From Cliona cf. orientalis (lineage: Eukaryota > Porifera > Demospongiae > Clionaida > Clionaidae): DNA of 64,000 nucleotides. The stretch covers positions 1,928,501-1,992,500 of the forward strand of contig OZ005698.1 of NCBI GenBank assembly GCA_963930775.1. The letters run 5' to 3'. The notes under the pieces were generated by a model. That model did no database searches. It was not told where the DNA came from and worked only from the letters and a program-made list of their open reading frames with translations. The stretch's first letter is position 1, and each line of letters begins with the position of its first letter. Below are positions 1 to 10,569 of the stretch, in pieces. The position numbers were made by a program, and so were the translations under genes.

Positions 1-160
1 CGTGCTTGCCTACCTGTAACTATGGCAATGGCTCCGTATTATGGACAGTCAATGTTGGCTACACGGCCAACTTCTTCGAGCCATAATTCAGTAAGTATAT
101 AGCGTTCTAGAAGCTACGAAACAGATTTTTGTGTAGAGGCTTCGTGCAGCTTCTTACCTA
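1..160. repeat. Fragment of large foldback element arm
   Basis: The stretch around 25-150 closely resembles the outer right arm of the palindromic element at 37204-38158: a CTCCGTAT start, the phrase CCATAATTCAGTAAGTA, then TTCTAGAAGCTACGAA and CAGATTTTTGTGTAGAG. Only one arm is present because the window starts inside the copy. No coding content is seen here. Confidence 0.6.
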
Positions 161-605
161 TAGATGCTTCTCCTGGCCCAGCTAAAGTTGAGTCGAACGA
201 TGGTCTTGGTAACTACATGTGATTACTTAATAGTATCAGTTTTGCCTATACACATTGGTAGTCTACCTGTGACCTCTACAAATCATTGAATATGGGCATA
301 TCTTACACAGGACTTACTTCAACATAACAATTTCTCCAGAATTCTAGTGCCATTTGCTTATCATAAGTAGACAACTTATCACCATGGTAGACGCAACTGT
401 GTATGCTGTTTTGACGGAGACTAATGGCTAGGGCTGCTACACCTCTGATAAAATCTACGTAGATGATGCACCTAGAGTCTCCAGGAAGTGGTAGAAGGTT
501 GTTGGCAAGGTTTGTGTACACCTGTGGAAATTAAGCATTGTAGTATATGGTGATGATTTGGGTTCAGTATTACAATGTACCTTGAGATTGAATCTCAAAT
601 ACTTG

Positions 606-715
606 ATATGTGCTTGTTAACCCTCGCCACAAAGCGTAGGCGGAGGGTTACTGCAATCTTTTGGTGATTTTTGTCCGTCCGTCCGTTTGTCCGTTTGTCC
701 GTCCGTCCGTTAAGT
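606..715 (+). repeat. Head of TAACCCTCG-family repeat with GTCC microsatellite
   Basis: A short hairpin (AACCCTCGCC ... GGAGGGTTA) is followed by a tandem (T/G)CCG run near 673-712. The same order, hairpin then TCTG/TCCG microsatellite, occurs at the start of the longer copies at 9659, 15543 and 17935, so this is a solo head of that dispersed non-autonomous family. The rest of 160-1040 shows no gene. Confidence 0.5.
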
Positions 716-1044
716 GGTAAGGGTTGTCTGAGAGAAAGTACTCATTAAAGGTATGCCGTTCATCAAGGAAGAGTGGTCACATTAAGTCCTGCCCAGTGGT
801 GTAGTAGCGTGCACAGCTGTAGTCTGTGTTTACATGGGACCTACCTCAGCTATGTGACTGATTGCCACACTGCCTTGCTGGTCAGTCCTCAATGAAGTGA
901 CAGTTTAAACAGGCAGTGGCTCTTAAGTGCATAGCTAATTCAGTTTAAGCCTATGTCACAGAGGCTTTCAGTTTATATAGTGACATAGCCAGGTACCTTT
1001 CCAAACTCCTAGATCATTCACTGACTCTAGTACCAGAACCCTGT

Positions 1045-1175
1045 TCAGGTGGAGGGTATGTAGCTAGTTTAATACTCCTCAGCAAGCATACACATGAGAC
1101 ATGCTATAGATCTACAAGTGCATGAGTCATACATGCATGTAGCGGTGAGGGTTCTGCACTCCTGTGCATTCATTT
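1045..1175. repeat. Dispersed repeat shared with 60905-61010
   Basis: The segment GCTATAGATCTACAAGTGCA and the following CATGCATGTAGC and TTCTGCACTCCTGTGCATTC recur almost unchanged at 60930-61005, immediately outside the right terminus of the 20 kb nested element. It is a two-copy dispersed repeat within this window. On the minus strand both copies read as the end of a short open frame. Confidence 0.65.
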
Positions 1176-1575
1176 ACATTTGAAATCTCACATATTGGAT
1201 TACCCAGCAGCTGTTTGAGGTGACCCATGACAAATGAAGTAGCAGTCGCAGTTAATGCCACAAGTGGCACACCAGGAAACTAAGTAGGCAGATTCTTAAG
1301 GAAATCATAGGATGGCCTATTAGCGTAAGAGTTATCAATGTTGTAAATGGTAACTAAAGAAAATTAATGTAACATACTTACCTAAATGTTCTCCATGCTT
1401 TGAGAAGGTGAGCCTCATCAATTGCAATCAGCCCGATCCTGTCTCGAACAGCCAGGGTCTTAAAAACAGGCTTCGGTTGACCAAGATTATCATAGAATGA
1501 CTCCGGAGTGCAAAAGACAATCTTTGAATGATGACTTTTTAAGTACTTCATAAGCAATCCCGTCAGCTTGGCATC
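1165..1575 (-). pseudogene. RecQ-like DEAH helicase, two exons, interrupted
   Basis: Two minus-strand exons encode the middle of a superfamily 2 helicase. The exon 1382-1575 (acceptor TTTAG, donor GTAAGT) ends with an IDEAH box followed by WRTF. The next exon starts at 1316 (acceptor CTAATAG), joins in phase to give FRPSYDFLKNLP, and carries the ALTATAT motif III. This order (DEAH, then FRPxY, then FPxVPxxALTATAT) is typical of RecQ-family helicases. An in-frame TAG at 1280-1282 sits between LPT and FPGVP, so this copy is probably dead. Motif I (Walker A) should lie upstream but is not found within the 109 bp before the DEAH exon. RecQ-like genes are also carried by mobile elements, so a host or transposon origin cannot be settled here. 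Confidence 0.75.
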
Positions 1576-1684
1576 CTAAAGATCTAGAAGGATGTAACAC
1601 AATTATTCAGGGGAGTGTAGAAAGTAGGGCAAAATGAGTAATATACATGTACGTGAAGTATAGGAAGATAGAGCTAGTACATAC

Positions 1685-1916
1685 CCTGGGGCTGAGAGAG
1701 ACCATCTTCTTTCTGTGGTACATGTACCACTTTGATAATCAGTTTTGAAAATTTGGCAATGAAATGCTCCTTTCTCTTTCCGATTGTGTGCCTCTGAATG
1801 CTGCAAGTTGTGCAGTAGCAGCTGTTACACTGCTTACAGAACACGTGAGCTTCACCCTGGCATTGGACACATATGTCCTCTACTTCTAGTTCTGTCACCT
1901 CCCCATTGAATGGCAC
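1685..1916 (-). CDS. B-box-type zinc-finger exon (partial gene)
   Basis: This minus-strand exon is bounded by an ACTATAG acceptor (exon start 1916) and a GTATGT donor (exon end 1685). It encodes a Cys/His-rich segment with ICVQC, FCKQC, CYCTTC and spaced histidines (IQRHT, RKEH), the pattern of a B-box zinc finger (TRIM-like fold, two zinc ions, protein-protein contacts). It lies 109 bp upstream of the helicase exon, but the splice phases (phase 1 out, phase 0 in) do not match, so the two may belong to different genes or an exon may have been lost. No RING or C-terminal domain is visible nearby. Confidence 0.55.
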
Positions 1917-3334
1917 CTATAGTGTAGAGGTAATGTTTTTCATCAGTATAATTTTATCTTAACCCTGTACTGATTGTTGCAGAATTAGAGCAGACCGTCT
2001 TGCACTGTTTTAACTATGTGAAAACTGACACCAAAAACTTTGCCATGAGTTCAGGTGCTTTTGTCAATGTTTTTTATGGAAATTAATTATTACGCATGAG
2101 CGTGATTTAAGCAGAATTTCATAACCTGAGCGACTGACTCTCTTGTGTATGGTATAGTACAGACAACAAGCAACTTTATTCCCACTTGCGTGTAAGTCGC
2201 GCGGGTGGAGCGAGTACTCATGACGTGCTGACAAGTATTCGTGGGTGAGTGCGAGTACACGTGCTCAACCACAAGCCTTGAAATGAAAAGTGAGGTAATT
2301 GTCAATGGATACCAAGTATGTATCATAGATTGGCTCTCAATGCCAATATTTTTAATATCTTTCCTACATTAGATGATAATATTATGATGAAAATTTTGTT
2401 TCACTGATATTTTGCAATACAAACATTGCTGGGCTTTATCAAGGGACAATCGACACTAAGACCTCCCATTTAATGGAATGATGTATTATATGATTACATA
2501 CGGACGCATATGTATTACACTTGTATACACATTAATCTCGTATATATCGGCAATCTATTATTGATTTTCACTATTGTCAATCAATTGACTCAGGATCACT
2601 GATCGATTGAAATTGCCTCTACAACTAGTTGATCGACTGAAATAGTACTCATTTCGGCTTTCCTGGATTCCTTTGGCGTGTACTTTGAGCTAGCTACGAT
2701 TCGTGCTGTCGATTGCACCATTTGTTACCTCCTTCACCTCCCATTCCATTCCCGTTTTTCTATTGAATAGAATAGGCACACATTTCCATTTAAACGGATC
2801 TAGATTGGACGGAAACGTCACTGTTTTTATGCCACCTACTGTAGTTAATGATTTGTCCCCAGTTCAAAGTTGCCCTCAGCCATATGCAGCCGAAATCTTG
2901 AGCATCTCTACATCAGTCATCTCAGCTTCTTTTCAATAGTACTACAGATAAAACAATAGCTAACTCAAACTAGAAGATACAGTTGTACATAGACATGCAT
3001 GCACTATTTTGCCCCCACATGCATGGTGTGCATATCATTACCCCCACAGGCACCATGCTAGCCGCACATTGACATTAAAATGTATAGTACATATCTGGTT
3101 GTCATAGTGTAGACTGGTGAAGATTTTCATATCAAGTAGATACCCGTAATTATCCCCGCCCTTTCTACATGCGAACATTTGGGAGTGGGCTTATATATAG
3201 GATCGTGACATTTCTGTGTGAAGACCATTACCAACCAACGATTGCCAACATGGGCACTTTCTCTGGCTGTTTAATGCGCCAAACTCTAGAAAAGACGTTG
3301 TATAATATGGCACAAATAGCTAGTATGTTAGCAA
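1917..3334. other. No supported gene
   Basis: AT-rich sequence with only short ORFs lacking recognisable domains or consistent splice sites. A GATCGATTGAAAT-like phrase recurs at 2600-2650. Nothing further could be assigned. Confidence 0.5.
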
Positions 3335-4779
3335 TAACATTTGCTCGATCAGACGCTGTGGTTATTACTTATTTTATTGCCCGAGTTTGTGCAGTGTTTT
3401 TTCGAGCGGCATTTATTAATACCAATAGCTGCCAGAGAGGCAATCCTTAGAAAACAGTCGATTGATTTAGGAGATTCTGGCCCCTTTGCTCATGTTAGAA
3501 CTTGTTCTAGAAGATTGCTAAGAGTTGATCGTGTACCTGCCATTGAGAACGAGTCACGAGGCATGTCCACGTGCTGCATGCTTTTTGAATAGTAGGCGAG
3601 GCACTGCTACTACAGTGCTACAGAGCAAAAGAGTAGATTTTTTCTAATTTTGCATGCACACTTATTTTGACCTACAATAAATAGAAATAGCACTTTTAGC
3701 TGCAGTACTGGTGTGCAAAGTATAAAAAAAAACATCGCTTCGTAACAGAAGGTATGACGAACGATGACGTTGGTCTGGTATTTCGTGCGCTATACATAGC
3801 AATACAAACGATCAAAAACTGCCAGATCGAAGGCTATGGACGAGTTGAGGTAAGTTTCTGAAGGTAGAGAATCGCTCTGGTATATCTGCTTCTACATAGT
3901 AATACCGTACGTAGCTAATATGAGCGACTGTCGGATCGCCTAGTGAGGCAGTAGCTGTCAACCCCACAAAAATACTACGAAGCACTAAAAAGGCCTTTAG
4001 GCTGCTTATCGTTACTATCTTACCTCCCTTCAACACTTCAGAAGCAAAGTGCTCCACGCGTTGAACGCTAAAAACTCGGTTTTCGCTGCCTCTCGGTCTT
4101 AGATCGCCAGTGGGCGTGGTCAATGAAAATGTCACTGTTGTATACATGCTAGGGCACTACGTCATCAAGGCAGACTTCAACTGTCTGGAGCAACCGGTGG
4201 AAATATTTGCTTCCGGATTGGGTGTATCCTGCAACACATTCGCAGTTCCACATATACACTGGGATTGTTAATGCATAAGGATGTATAGAGCACGATATTC
4301 ACTCTTAACTAAAGCTTTTATGCAAGATTCTGTGCCTAACGTAAAGAGACCATATTTTAGGCTATTTTGGTGAATATCTCCGTGACTCTTTGTGGTTAAG
4401 ACTTATTTGGCACAAAGATGTATCTAGTTGGTGCCTATCTTCAATTCAAATCACAATTCTTGACTATAATCCAATCCCGTAAAACTGTGCCTAACATAAG
4501 AATTGGAAATTTTTGGCCATTCTTGCATGCTGAAGCCATATAGAAGGTGATATCAGCTTTCCACTGCATATGTAGATAGTCTATCCATTGACCTAACTAG
4601 GTATCAAATCAAACAAAGATACATTTAAGTTTAACCACAAAACACTGCAAAAACTACACAGTGGTAAAAATCTACTCTCTTGCTCTGTAGCACTGTATTC
4701 GAGAGCAGCGACTATTTCATTTAGCACTTCCAGAGGTGCAGCGACTATTCGAGAGCAGCGTCTGATCGAGCGAATACGG
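3335..4779. mobile_element. Foldback MITE, CCGTATT terminus class
   Basis: Inverted arms: GCTCGATCAGACGCTG at 3343-3358 pairs with its complement at 4756-4771, and GTGCTACAGAGCAAA at 3615-3629 pairs with TTGCTCTGTAGCAC near 4680-4693. The right end reads CGAATACGG followed by TA, i.e. terminus CCGTATTCG next to TA, the same terminal class as the MITEs at 8907, 13707, 19536, 38893 and 52638. The left terminus is degraded. No transposase is present inside; a 111-codon minus-strand ORF at 3812-4147 has no recognisable domain. Confidence 0.6.
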
Positions 4780-5185
4780 TATTTACAGCGTATATTGGTT
4801 TATGGAGTCTAACATATACATTTTTATACTCAAATAGCTTGTACGTAAGGCAAAACTAAATACAACTTGAGCATAAATGGGGGGGGGGGGGGGGGCTTTA
4901 AATTGATAAACGTTGTCCATGAGCATCACGTTAGTGCCTTTTTGTTGGCCACCGTAGGCATGCCTATCGACTATGCCATGTACTTTCCACTTGTACCATG
5001 ATTGTAACATTCTGACCAATCAGATTGAGGTGTCTAAATAAAATAGACACCTCCTAGGATGTGTCTATCTAGATAGACACCTACGGTATGGAAAGAAAGT
5101 ATTGCAACAAATTACCGTTAGAAAAATGTTCTGTAACAGAACAGAATCGGTTATTGAACTGGACATAGAGCTCTGAATCTTAACG

Positions 5186-5460
5186 GTGTGCACGGTACAG
5201 TATGCACGGTGTGCACGGCATGATTACCCATACGTGCGTACATCCTGGCCTACCGGATACGTACGTACCGTACCGCGTACCGCGCTGCACCGGAGGGGAG
5301 GCGCGCGCGCCGTACAGTGCGATCACGCGAGCCAGCTAGCTATAGCGCTAGCCGTGTACGTACGCGTACACATACGTACCGCCCACGTCGCGTTGGTACC
5401 GGTACCGCATGTTACGGTACGGTACGGTATTACGTGTATTATTAAAGACCACGCGACCGC
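5186..5460 (+). promoter_or_regulatory. CpG-rich probable promoter of the BEN gene
   Basis: About 270 bp very rich in CG dinucleotides (runs of CGTACG, GCGCGCGC, CCGTACCGCG) in otherwise AT-rich DNA, ending just before the ACCATGG start at 5491. In animals such unmethylated CpG-rich stretches mark promoters. Promoter function is inferred from composition and position; no TATA box is obvious. Confidence 0.5.
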
Positions 5461-5490
5461 ACAGTACACGTGTACATGAACGGATCAACC

Positions 5491-5727
5491 ATGGCCAAAT
5501 CTTTGCCAGCTTCCCAGAAGATGGCAATAGCTATTGCTAAAATCTTCGTGAAATGTGAAGGCAATAACTCACCCAAATATGACGGAAAGATCTGGGAAGA
5601 GGATGTGAAATATATTGTCAAAGTTAATGGACAGTCAATTGACCCTCGTTCGCAAGAAGACATAAAGCCAGGTGACAGAGTGATTATAAGGCGTCCAGGC
5701 AAAGGAGGAAGGAGAATACGCAACTAG
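5491..5727 (+). CDS. Small basic protein of unknown function
   Basis: 78-codon ORF plus stop, opening with a near-perfect Kozak context (ACCATGG at 5488-5494); an in-frame ATG at 5476 is an alternative start. The product begins MAKSLPASQKMAIAIAK, has an acidic middle (DGKIWEEDVKYIV), then KPGDRVIIRRPGKGGRR, so it ends strongly basic. No family is recognised. The PGDRVIIR phrase suggests a small beta-barrel or ubiquitin-like core, but this is a guess. The stop is only 12 nt before the ATG of the BEN-domain ORF, with no splice site evident between them, so both could be translated from one mRNA. Confidence 0.5.
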   Translation: MAKSLPASQKMAIAIAKIFVKCEGNNSPKYDGKIWEEDVKYIVKVNGQSIDPRSQEDIKPGDRVIIRRPGKGGRRIRN

Positions 5728-5739
5728 CACGGAATAGTA

Positions 5740-8722
5740 ATGTCTGATTTAGACATAGAGGAAGCCTCTCGTAAATCTGTGAAGCAGCCTTCATCTACCA
5801 GGAGGAGGAAAGGACATTCTGAGCATGAAGGTAGCTCCAATAAAAAGCCTAAATGTATGTAAGGTACGTACGCATCACTATCGCTGTTGTACTTCAATAC
5901 AGCATAGTCCTTGGATTGTACGGTGAATATCATTCACATGGGCATATAAATGATGCCTGCTTTCTTTCAGTTCCTTTTGTTGCAATCAGAGATGGAGTTG
6001 CAGCCTTGCCATGTGCCACCCACAGCCAGGATGAGATAAATGTAGTATCAGCAGACAGTGGTCCCTCACATCAAGATGGTGGCCTCCCTGTAGCAGGTCA
6101 AATGGACCATGATATTGGTATAGAGTCTCGTGAAGCGAGTGGTGGATGCCCCCTCCATTCAACAGATCGAACTGGCTGTGGTGTTGACATCAAGTCTAAA
6201 GAATCAAGTGGTGGGCGCCCCCTCTTTGAAGCTGATCAAACCGGCCGTGGTGTTGATATCAAATCTATCAAATCGAGTGGTGGATGCCCCCTCTTTGTAG
6301 CTGATCAAACCAGCCATGGTCTCAACATCAATTCCAACGAATCGAGTGATGGATGCCCCTATTTGTACCTGATCAACCCGGCCATGGTATGGACATGAAG
6401 TCTCCGGAAGTGATTCATGGAAACTCTCTCCTTGTGAAGAATCAAGGAAACCGTAGTGTCACCCCTGTGTCAGACCAAAACAGCAACCCTCTATCGAGTG
6501 GTGGATGCCCCCTCGCTGTGGAAGAGAGAACAGCCTGTAGCGTCAACATCCCGAGTCATGCTTATAGTGGTGGGTGCCCCTTAATAGCATCTGTACTTGG
6601 TGGTGGCCCTTCAGGGATAGAGCAGACATCCTCATTGCGTGGAGGTTACCCCCTTGCATCTGTCCATAGAGTGCATTCTCTCCAAACTGCACCCCTGACA
6701 CTATCTTCTCCAGCCAAGAGACTGCAGGGTAATGATGAAGGTGAGTGTATACTGCCTGAAATGTGTAGTATGCATGCTTATACGTATACAGTAGGGTATA
6801 CTGACATATATAGGCTGATAATGTTGTGGGTAATAGGTTAATTGGGAGGGCCTTCCCCTCCTTGTGTGTTCTAGGGCTACAATATGTCTACTACCTCCCT
6901 GCAAAAAAGGTTTTTTAAGGGATAGTGGCAGCAGAGGTTGCTCCATTTAAGCCATTTTGGGTTGAGGATCTTAGTAATAGTGTGCCATACATACGTATAT
7001 TGTGTACAAATAATTATTATTCATGCAGATATAGGAACCAGTGACATCTATAACGAGATCAAACGACAATCTCATATGCAACATCTCAGTGATATTAGGA
7101 TGGAGAGCTTCATGGACCTCTTTCTAAGTTTTGAGACCACCTTGAAAAGGATTGAAAAGTTGGTTTGCATACAGAAGGAACAATGCGATGAAATCAAGGA
7201 TCGAGTAGAGGTGATTGAAAAATCACAAGCTATCTCCAGAGAGCAAGCAGATTTTATCAAGGCTCAAGTGGCCACTGTTACAGTGAGAGCAGCCTCCCGG
7301 GAGCAGGTGGATCGACTCCAAAACGAACTATGTAGCATCTCAAAACTCCAGAGTCATCTACAAAGAAAACAAGATCAGATTGCGTGCAAACAAGACTTAT
7401 TACACAGTACAATTGCAAATGAGCAACATCCAATGTCATCTGTGATGTCATCTCCACTTCTGTCTCCTCCTATTGCCACCTGGAATCAGCCAGTCCGTGC
7501 AAGTGTTTCAGAGACGTTTGTGAAGTCGAGGGATCAAAATGACCTTCCTCCCATATTGACCGTGCAACCTACTGGGAGAGATATCCAGCAACCACCAGTC
7601 ATTGATGACGAGCTACTAAGTGTTCTTGACGATTTGTCCAGTATAGCCGATGCAGCCTCTACTCATTCACACTCTTTTTCTCTACCAGCAGTTGAAGACC
7701 CATCATCTATTCAAGATCAAGGTCGTCAAACAGTAACCCCTGGCTGGTCTTGTGGGATTGATTCTAGACTTTCAACAAGTGCGTCTTCCCAGTGTAACCC
7801 CAACAACTGTAGTGGAGCTGCCCTCAGATCTATGCCCTATGATAGTGGTATTGCCTTTGATTCCACAAGTGACCGCAATATTGGAGATGGCTCTGGATCT
7901 CAATTTCCGCTACGTATCTCCCCTGGATACATCAGCCATGGAGGCATTTCCCCTGGACAACCCAATTCAATTTCGCTCCATGGTGGAAATGCTGGATTTC
8001 AAGCAACAATCTCCACATCTCTTAATCAAGTTGAAAACAACCCAGGACCATATGGTTCCACTCAGGCCTGTGGTGGAAATGCCCCCAGACTTAAACTTGG
8101 AGATTACACCCGAAGTAAAATTGCCCAGGAACCATCGAATTCTATGCAGGTCCGTTATGGGTATGCCCCTGGATCATCCAGTTCCAAGCAGGCTCCATTA
8201 GTCGGTGGAAGTAGTTCCACTCAGGTCTGTGGTGGAAATGCCCCCATATCTAAACTTGAAGATTACACCCGAAGTGAAAATGCCCAGGAACCATCAAATT
8301 CTACACAGGTCTGTGGTGGGTATGCCCCCGGATCATCCAGTTCCAGGCAGGCTCCATTGGTCAGTGGAAGTAGAAGGGTGGGTGCAGCTGTGCCAACTAC
8401 TTCTTTCATACTGAAGTCAGCAGATGAAGTGATGCAGAATAATCCTGAACTCTGTACTACAACCAATATCAGAACTTTAACCAAAAAACTGGCAACTGAT
8501 GCAATTTTTGGTGAAGATGTGTTGCGTCAATCTACTGTTACAGGGAATCATGGCCATTATGCCTTGGACCCGCACAAACTATACACATTAAGTACAGTTA
8601 TTAGAAACAAAGTCTATCCTGACCTGACGATTGAACGATTCAAGGAATTCCTTTTTCCTCAAATGAAAAGTGCCCTAGCAGAGTTGTGCAAAACAGTCAG
8701 GAGAAAATACAGAAGCTTGTAG
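5740..8722 (+). CDS. BEN-domain protein, spliced, with one frameshift
   Basis: Three exons fit by phase: 5740-5854 (donor GTATGT), 5971-6740 (acceptor TTTCAG, donor GTGAGT) and 7029-8722 (acceptor ATGCAG). The N-terminus starts MSDLDIEEASRK and carries a basic stretch (STRRRKGH, NKKPK) that looks like a nuclear signal. Exon 2 encodes 23-residue repeats centred on SGGCPL. Exon 3 starts with a heptad-like segment (codons for 7080-7420, e.g. LKRIEKL, DRLQNEL) predicted to be coiled coil, a Ser/Pro-rich linker with two 53-residue repeats, and a C-terminal BEN domain at about 8440-8722 (TKKLATDAIFGED, STVTGN, ALDPHKLYTLS, ending KTVRRKYRSL). BEN domains bind DNA or chromatin proteins in the nucleus. 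One C appears missing near 6355 (CCCC where sister repeats have CCCCC), shifting the frame between repeat units; sequencing error or polymorphism is possible. Confidence 0.75.
6138..6600 (+). repeat. 69 bp coding minisatellite (SGGCPL repeats)
   Basis: The unit start AGTGGTGGATGCCCCCT occurs at 6138, 6207, 6276 and 6345, exactly 69 bp (23 codons) apart, with weaker units near 6409, 6497 and 6568. The repeats sit in exon 2 of the BEN gene. The same 17-mer reappears in non-coding DNA at about 8751, 8820, 9436 and 9508. Confidence 0.85.
8055..8372 (+). repeat. 159 bp tandem repeat in BEN-gene exon 3
   Basis: Two copies, starting 8055 and 8214, of a 159 bp (53-codon) unit encoding STQVCGGNAP, a KLEDYTRS segment, AQEPSNS and GYAPGSSSS. 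The period is a multiple of three, so copy-number change keeps the reading frame. The shorter motif GGTGGAAATGC also occurs upstream at about 7980, showing an older expansion. Confidence 0.85.
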
Positions 8723-9612
8723 TGTTTGTTTTCCCTCTTTCAGTCTTGTAAGTGGTGGATGCTCCCTAGCTGTTGTCCTTATTTTTTGTTATCACTCAGT
8801 AAGTACTCAGTACGTACATAAGTGATGGATGCCCCCTTCCTTGTATTTAAATTTTGTTTTGTTTCCTTTGTAGACACCTTCACATTAACTGAATGTCATT
8901 TACGTACCGTAGTGCTAGAAATTTTTGCATGTATAAAACATTGCGATTCTTTAAATTTTCAGTATTTTTCTTAGCAATGCGAATTTTAATAATGCGAGTT
9001 TCTCCTGAGTCCAGGTAACATGCTAGCATCACTGACAGTGACATGCGGTGGCATGAAGCTTTCAGCCTGCCTTGCCAGTCTAGTGCACTCCTAAGTTTGC
9101 CATGCACAGACATTATGATTTTCAGAATCTAAAGTCATCTAACTCACCGGCTAACTATTCTTCCTGTTCAGATCCAGTTTTTTCTAAAGTACACTCGCCT
9201 TTTGTTGAATGCCCTTGCATACAAACGTGGGCGGGCACCAATTGGAATAAAATGCGTTATTGAAATCATTGCGATATTAAATAATGCGATCACTCAGCAA
9301 CTCGCATTTTTTGCATTAATTAATACCACGCATTTATTTCTAGCACTACGGTATGTACGTAGTACACAAGATCATGAACATCTTTATGCATTTTTGACTA
9401 AATATTTGTTTTCCCTCTTTCAGTCTTGTAAGTGCTTAAGTGGTGGATGCCCCCTAGCTGTTGTCCTTATTTTTTGTTGTCACTCAGTAAGTACTCGGTA
9501 CATAAGTGATGGATCCCCCCTTCTTTTTGTAGACACCTTCATTTGTAAATCTTACAAACTGAATGCCATTTATGTATGTATCAAGTACACAGATCATGAA
9601 CAAACATCCATA
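8722..9612. repeat. Tandem duplication, one copy carrying a MITE
   Basis: The segment TTTTCCCTCTTTCAGTCTTG, the GGTGGATGC phrase, TTGTCCTTATTTTTTGTT, GTAGACACCTTCA and ACAGATCATGAACA-like ends at 8724-8906 plus 9354-9400 recur in the same order at 9408-9605. The first copy is interrupted by the element at 8907-9351; the second is not, so it serves as an empty site. Both copies begin with sequence like the 3' end of the BEN gene region. Confidence 0.75.
8907..9351. mobile_element. MITE, TIR CCGTAGTGCTAGAAAT, TA duplication
   Basis: Left end CCGTAGTGCTAGAAAT at 8907 pairs with ATTTCTAGCACTACGG ending at 9351, each flanked by TA. The tandem sister copy at 9408-9605 lacks it, supporting insertion at a TA. 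Internal sequence has AATGCGA motifs in both orientations and no transposase. TA target duplications are known from Tc1/mariner/pogo elements. Confidence 0.8.
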
Positions 9613-9658
9613 TTATATAGTGGAGCAACTCCTACAATGGTACATATTAAGCATCATT

Positions 9659-10430
9659 AACCCTCGGCGCATGCGCGAGGGTTACTGTAGTTGGTTTGTC
9701 TGTCTGTCTGTCTGTTACCACGCTAGCTGCTACATACCTCGTTTGCGAGTCCAATTTGCGGTGTTGCAAGGTTCCTTATGGCGTTTCCAATTCATGATTT
9801 GTGTGGATTTCTCCGAAAACGCTTTATTCGCCAGTTTTGGCGTCATTTGCCGATTCTAAGCTTCTTGACTTTGCCCGAGCTAGTGATAGCCATGGCTTAA
9901 CGTATAAATAGGTTGCACGCTATATACGGTATGTACGTCTATAACCCTCAGCGCATGCGCAGTTGCATCAATCCCGCCGCTCAGTCCACCAGTGAGCTTT
10001 TGACGATCGTGGCTTCTTTTCAATTCTAAGGCTTAGCTGCCTGTATTCTTGTGGTACCCTTTGACTCTCTGGTACCCTTTGAGATAAATTATACTTGTGC
10101 CAAGGCTTTGCATCATAGCTAGTCCTTCAAGCTAAGATGTAGCTAGCTAAGTCCCCAAGAATTGGAGGTTAGGGTACAGTGAGGAAGGTTGAGTTAACGT
10201 CGACACCACAGTGTGGAGTTCGATACAACACGCTAGGGTTGTTGCTGCTATGAGCTGTTGAACCGTCTTGAATAACATTGCTGTGCAAGTATAACATTAG
10301 CCTCATCCCTGTCTCGCCCTGGCCCCAGCCCTTTAGCTACCCCGGCCCTTTTCTGCATGCTACTGTTGAAGCATGTAGCTAATGCCATGTAGCGCGCCGA
10401 GGGTTTTGTGCTCGAGAGAGCTCTAGTTAA
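9659..10430 (+). mobile_element. Non-autonomous TAACCCTCGG-family element
   Basis: Starts TAACCCTCGGCGCATGCG with a built-in hairpin, then GTCTG tandem units, a GTTACC...GCTAGCTGCTACATACC block, and ends GCGCGCCGAGGGTTTTGTGC with CTCGAGAGAGCTCTAG. The same order is found at 15543-16122 and 17935-18995, with a truncated minus-strand copy at 25845-26080. No protein is encoded. Flanking phrases GGAGCAACTCCTACAAT at about 9613 and 10450 are near-duplicates. The superfamily is unassigned. Confidence 0.75.
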
Positions 10431-10569
10431 TAATAGTGTCCACTGCATTGAGGAGCAACTCCTACAATCATACGTACATATTAAGCATAAATATTCTTTT
10501 ACTATTACAAGTGTTCACTGAGCAGCAGCTCCTACAGAAACAACAATCCTAAGCAATGTACCTATGCAC

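Noticed and set aside
3812-4147. 111-codon minus-strand ORF inside the 3335-4779 foldback
   Set aside because: No domain; located inside a non-autonomous element whose other copies are not available for comparison.
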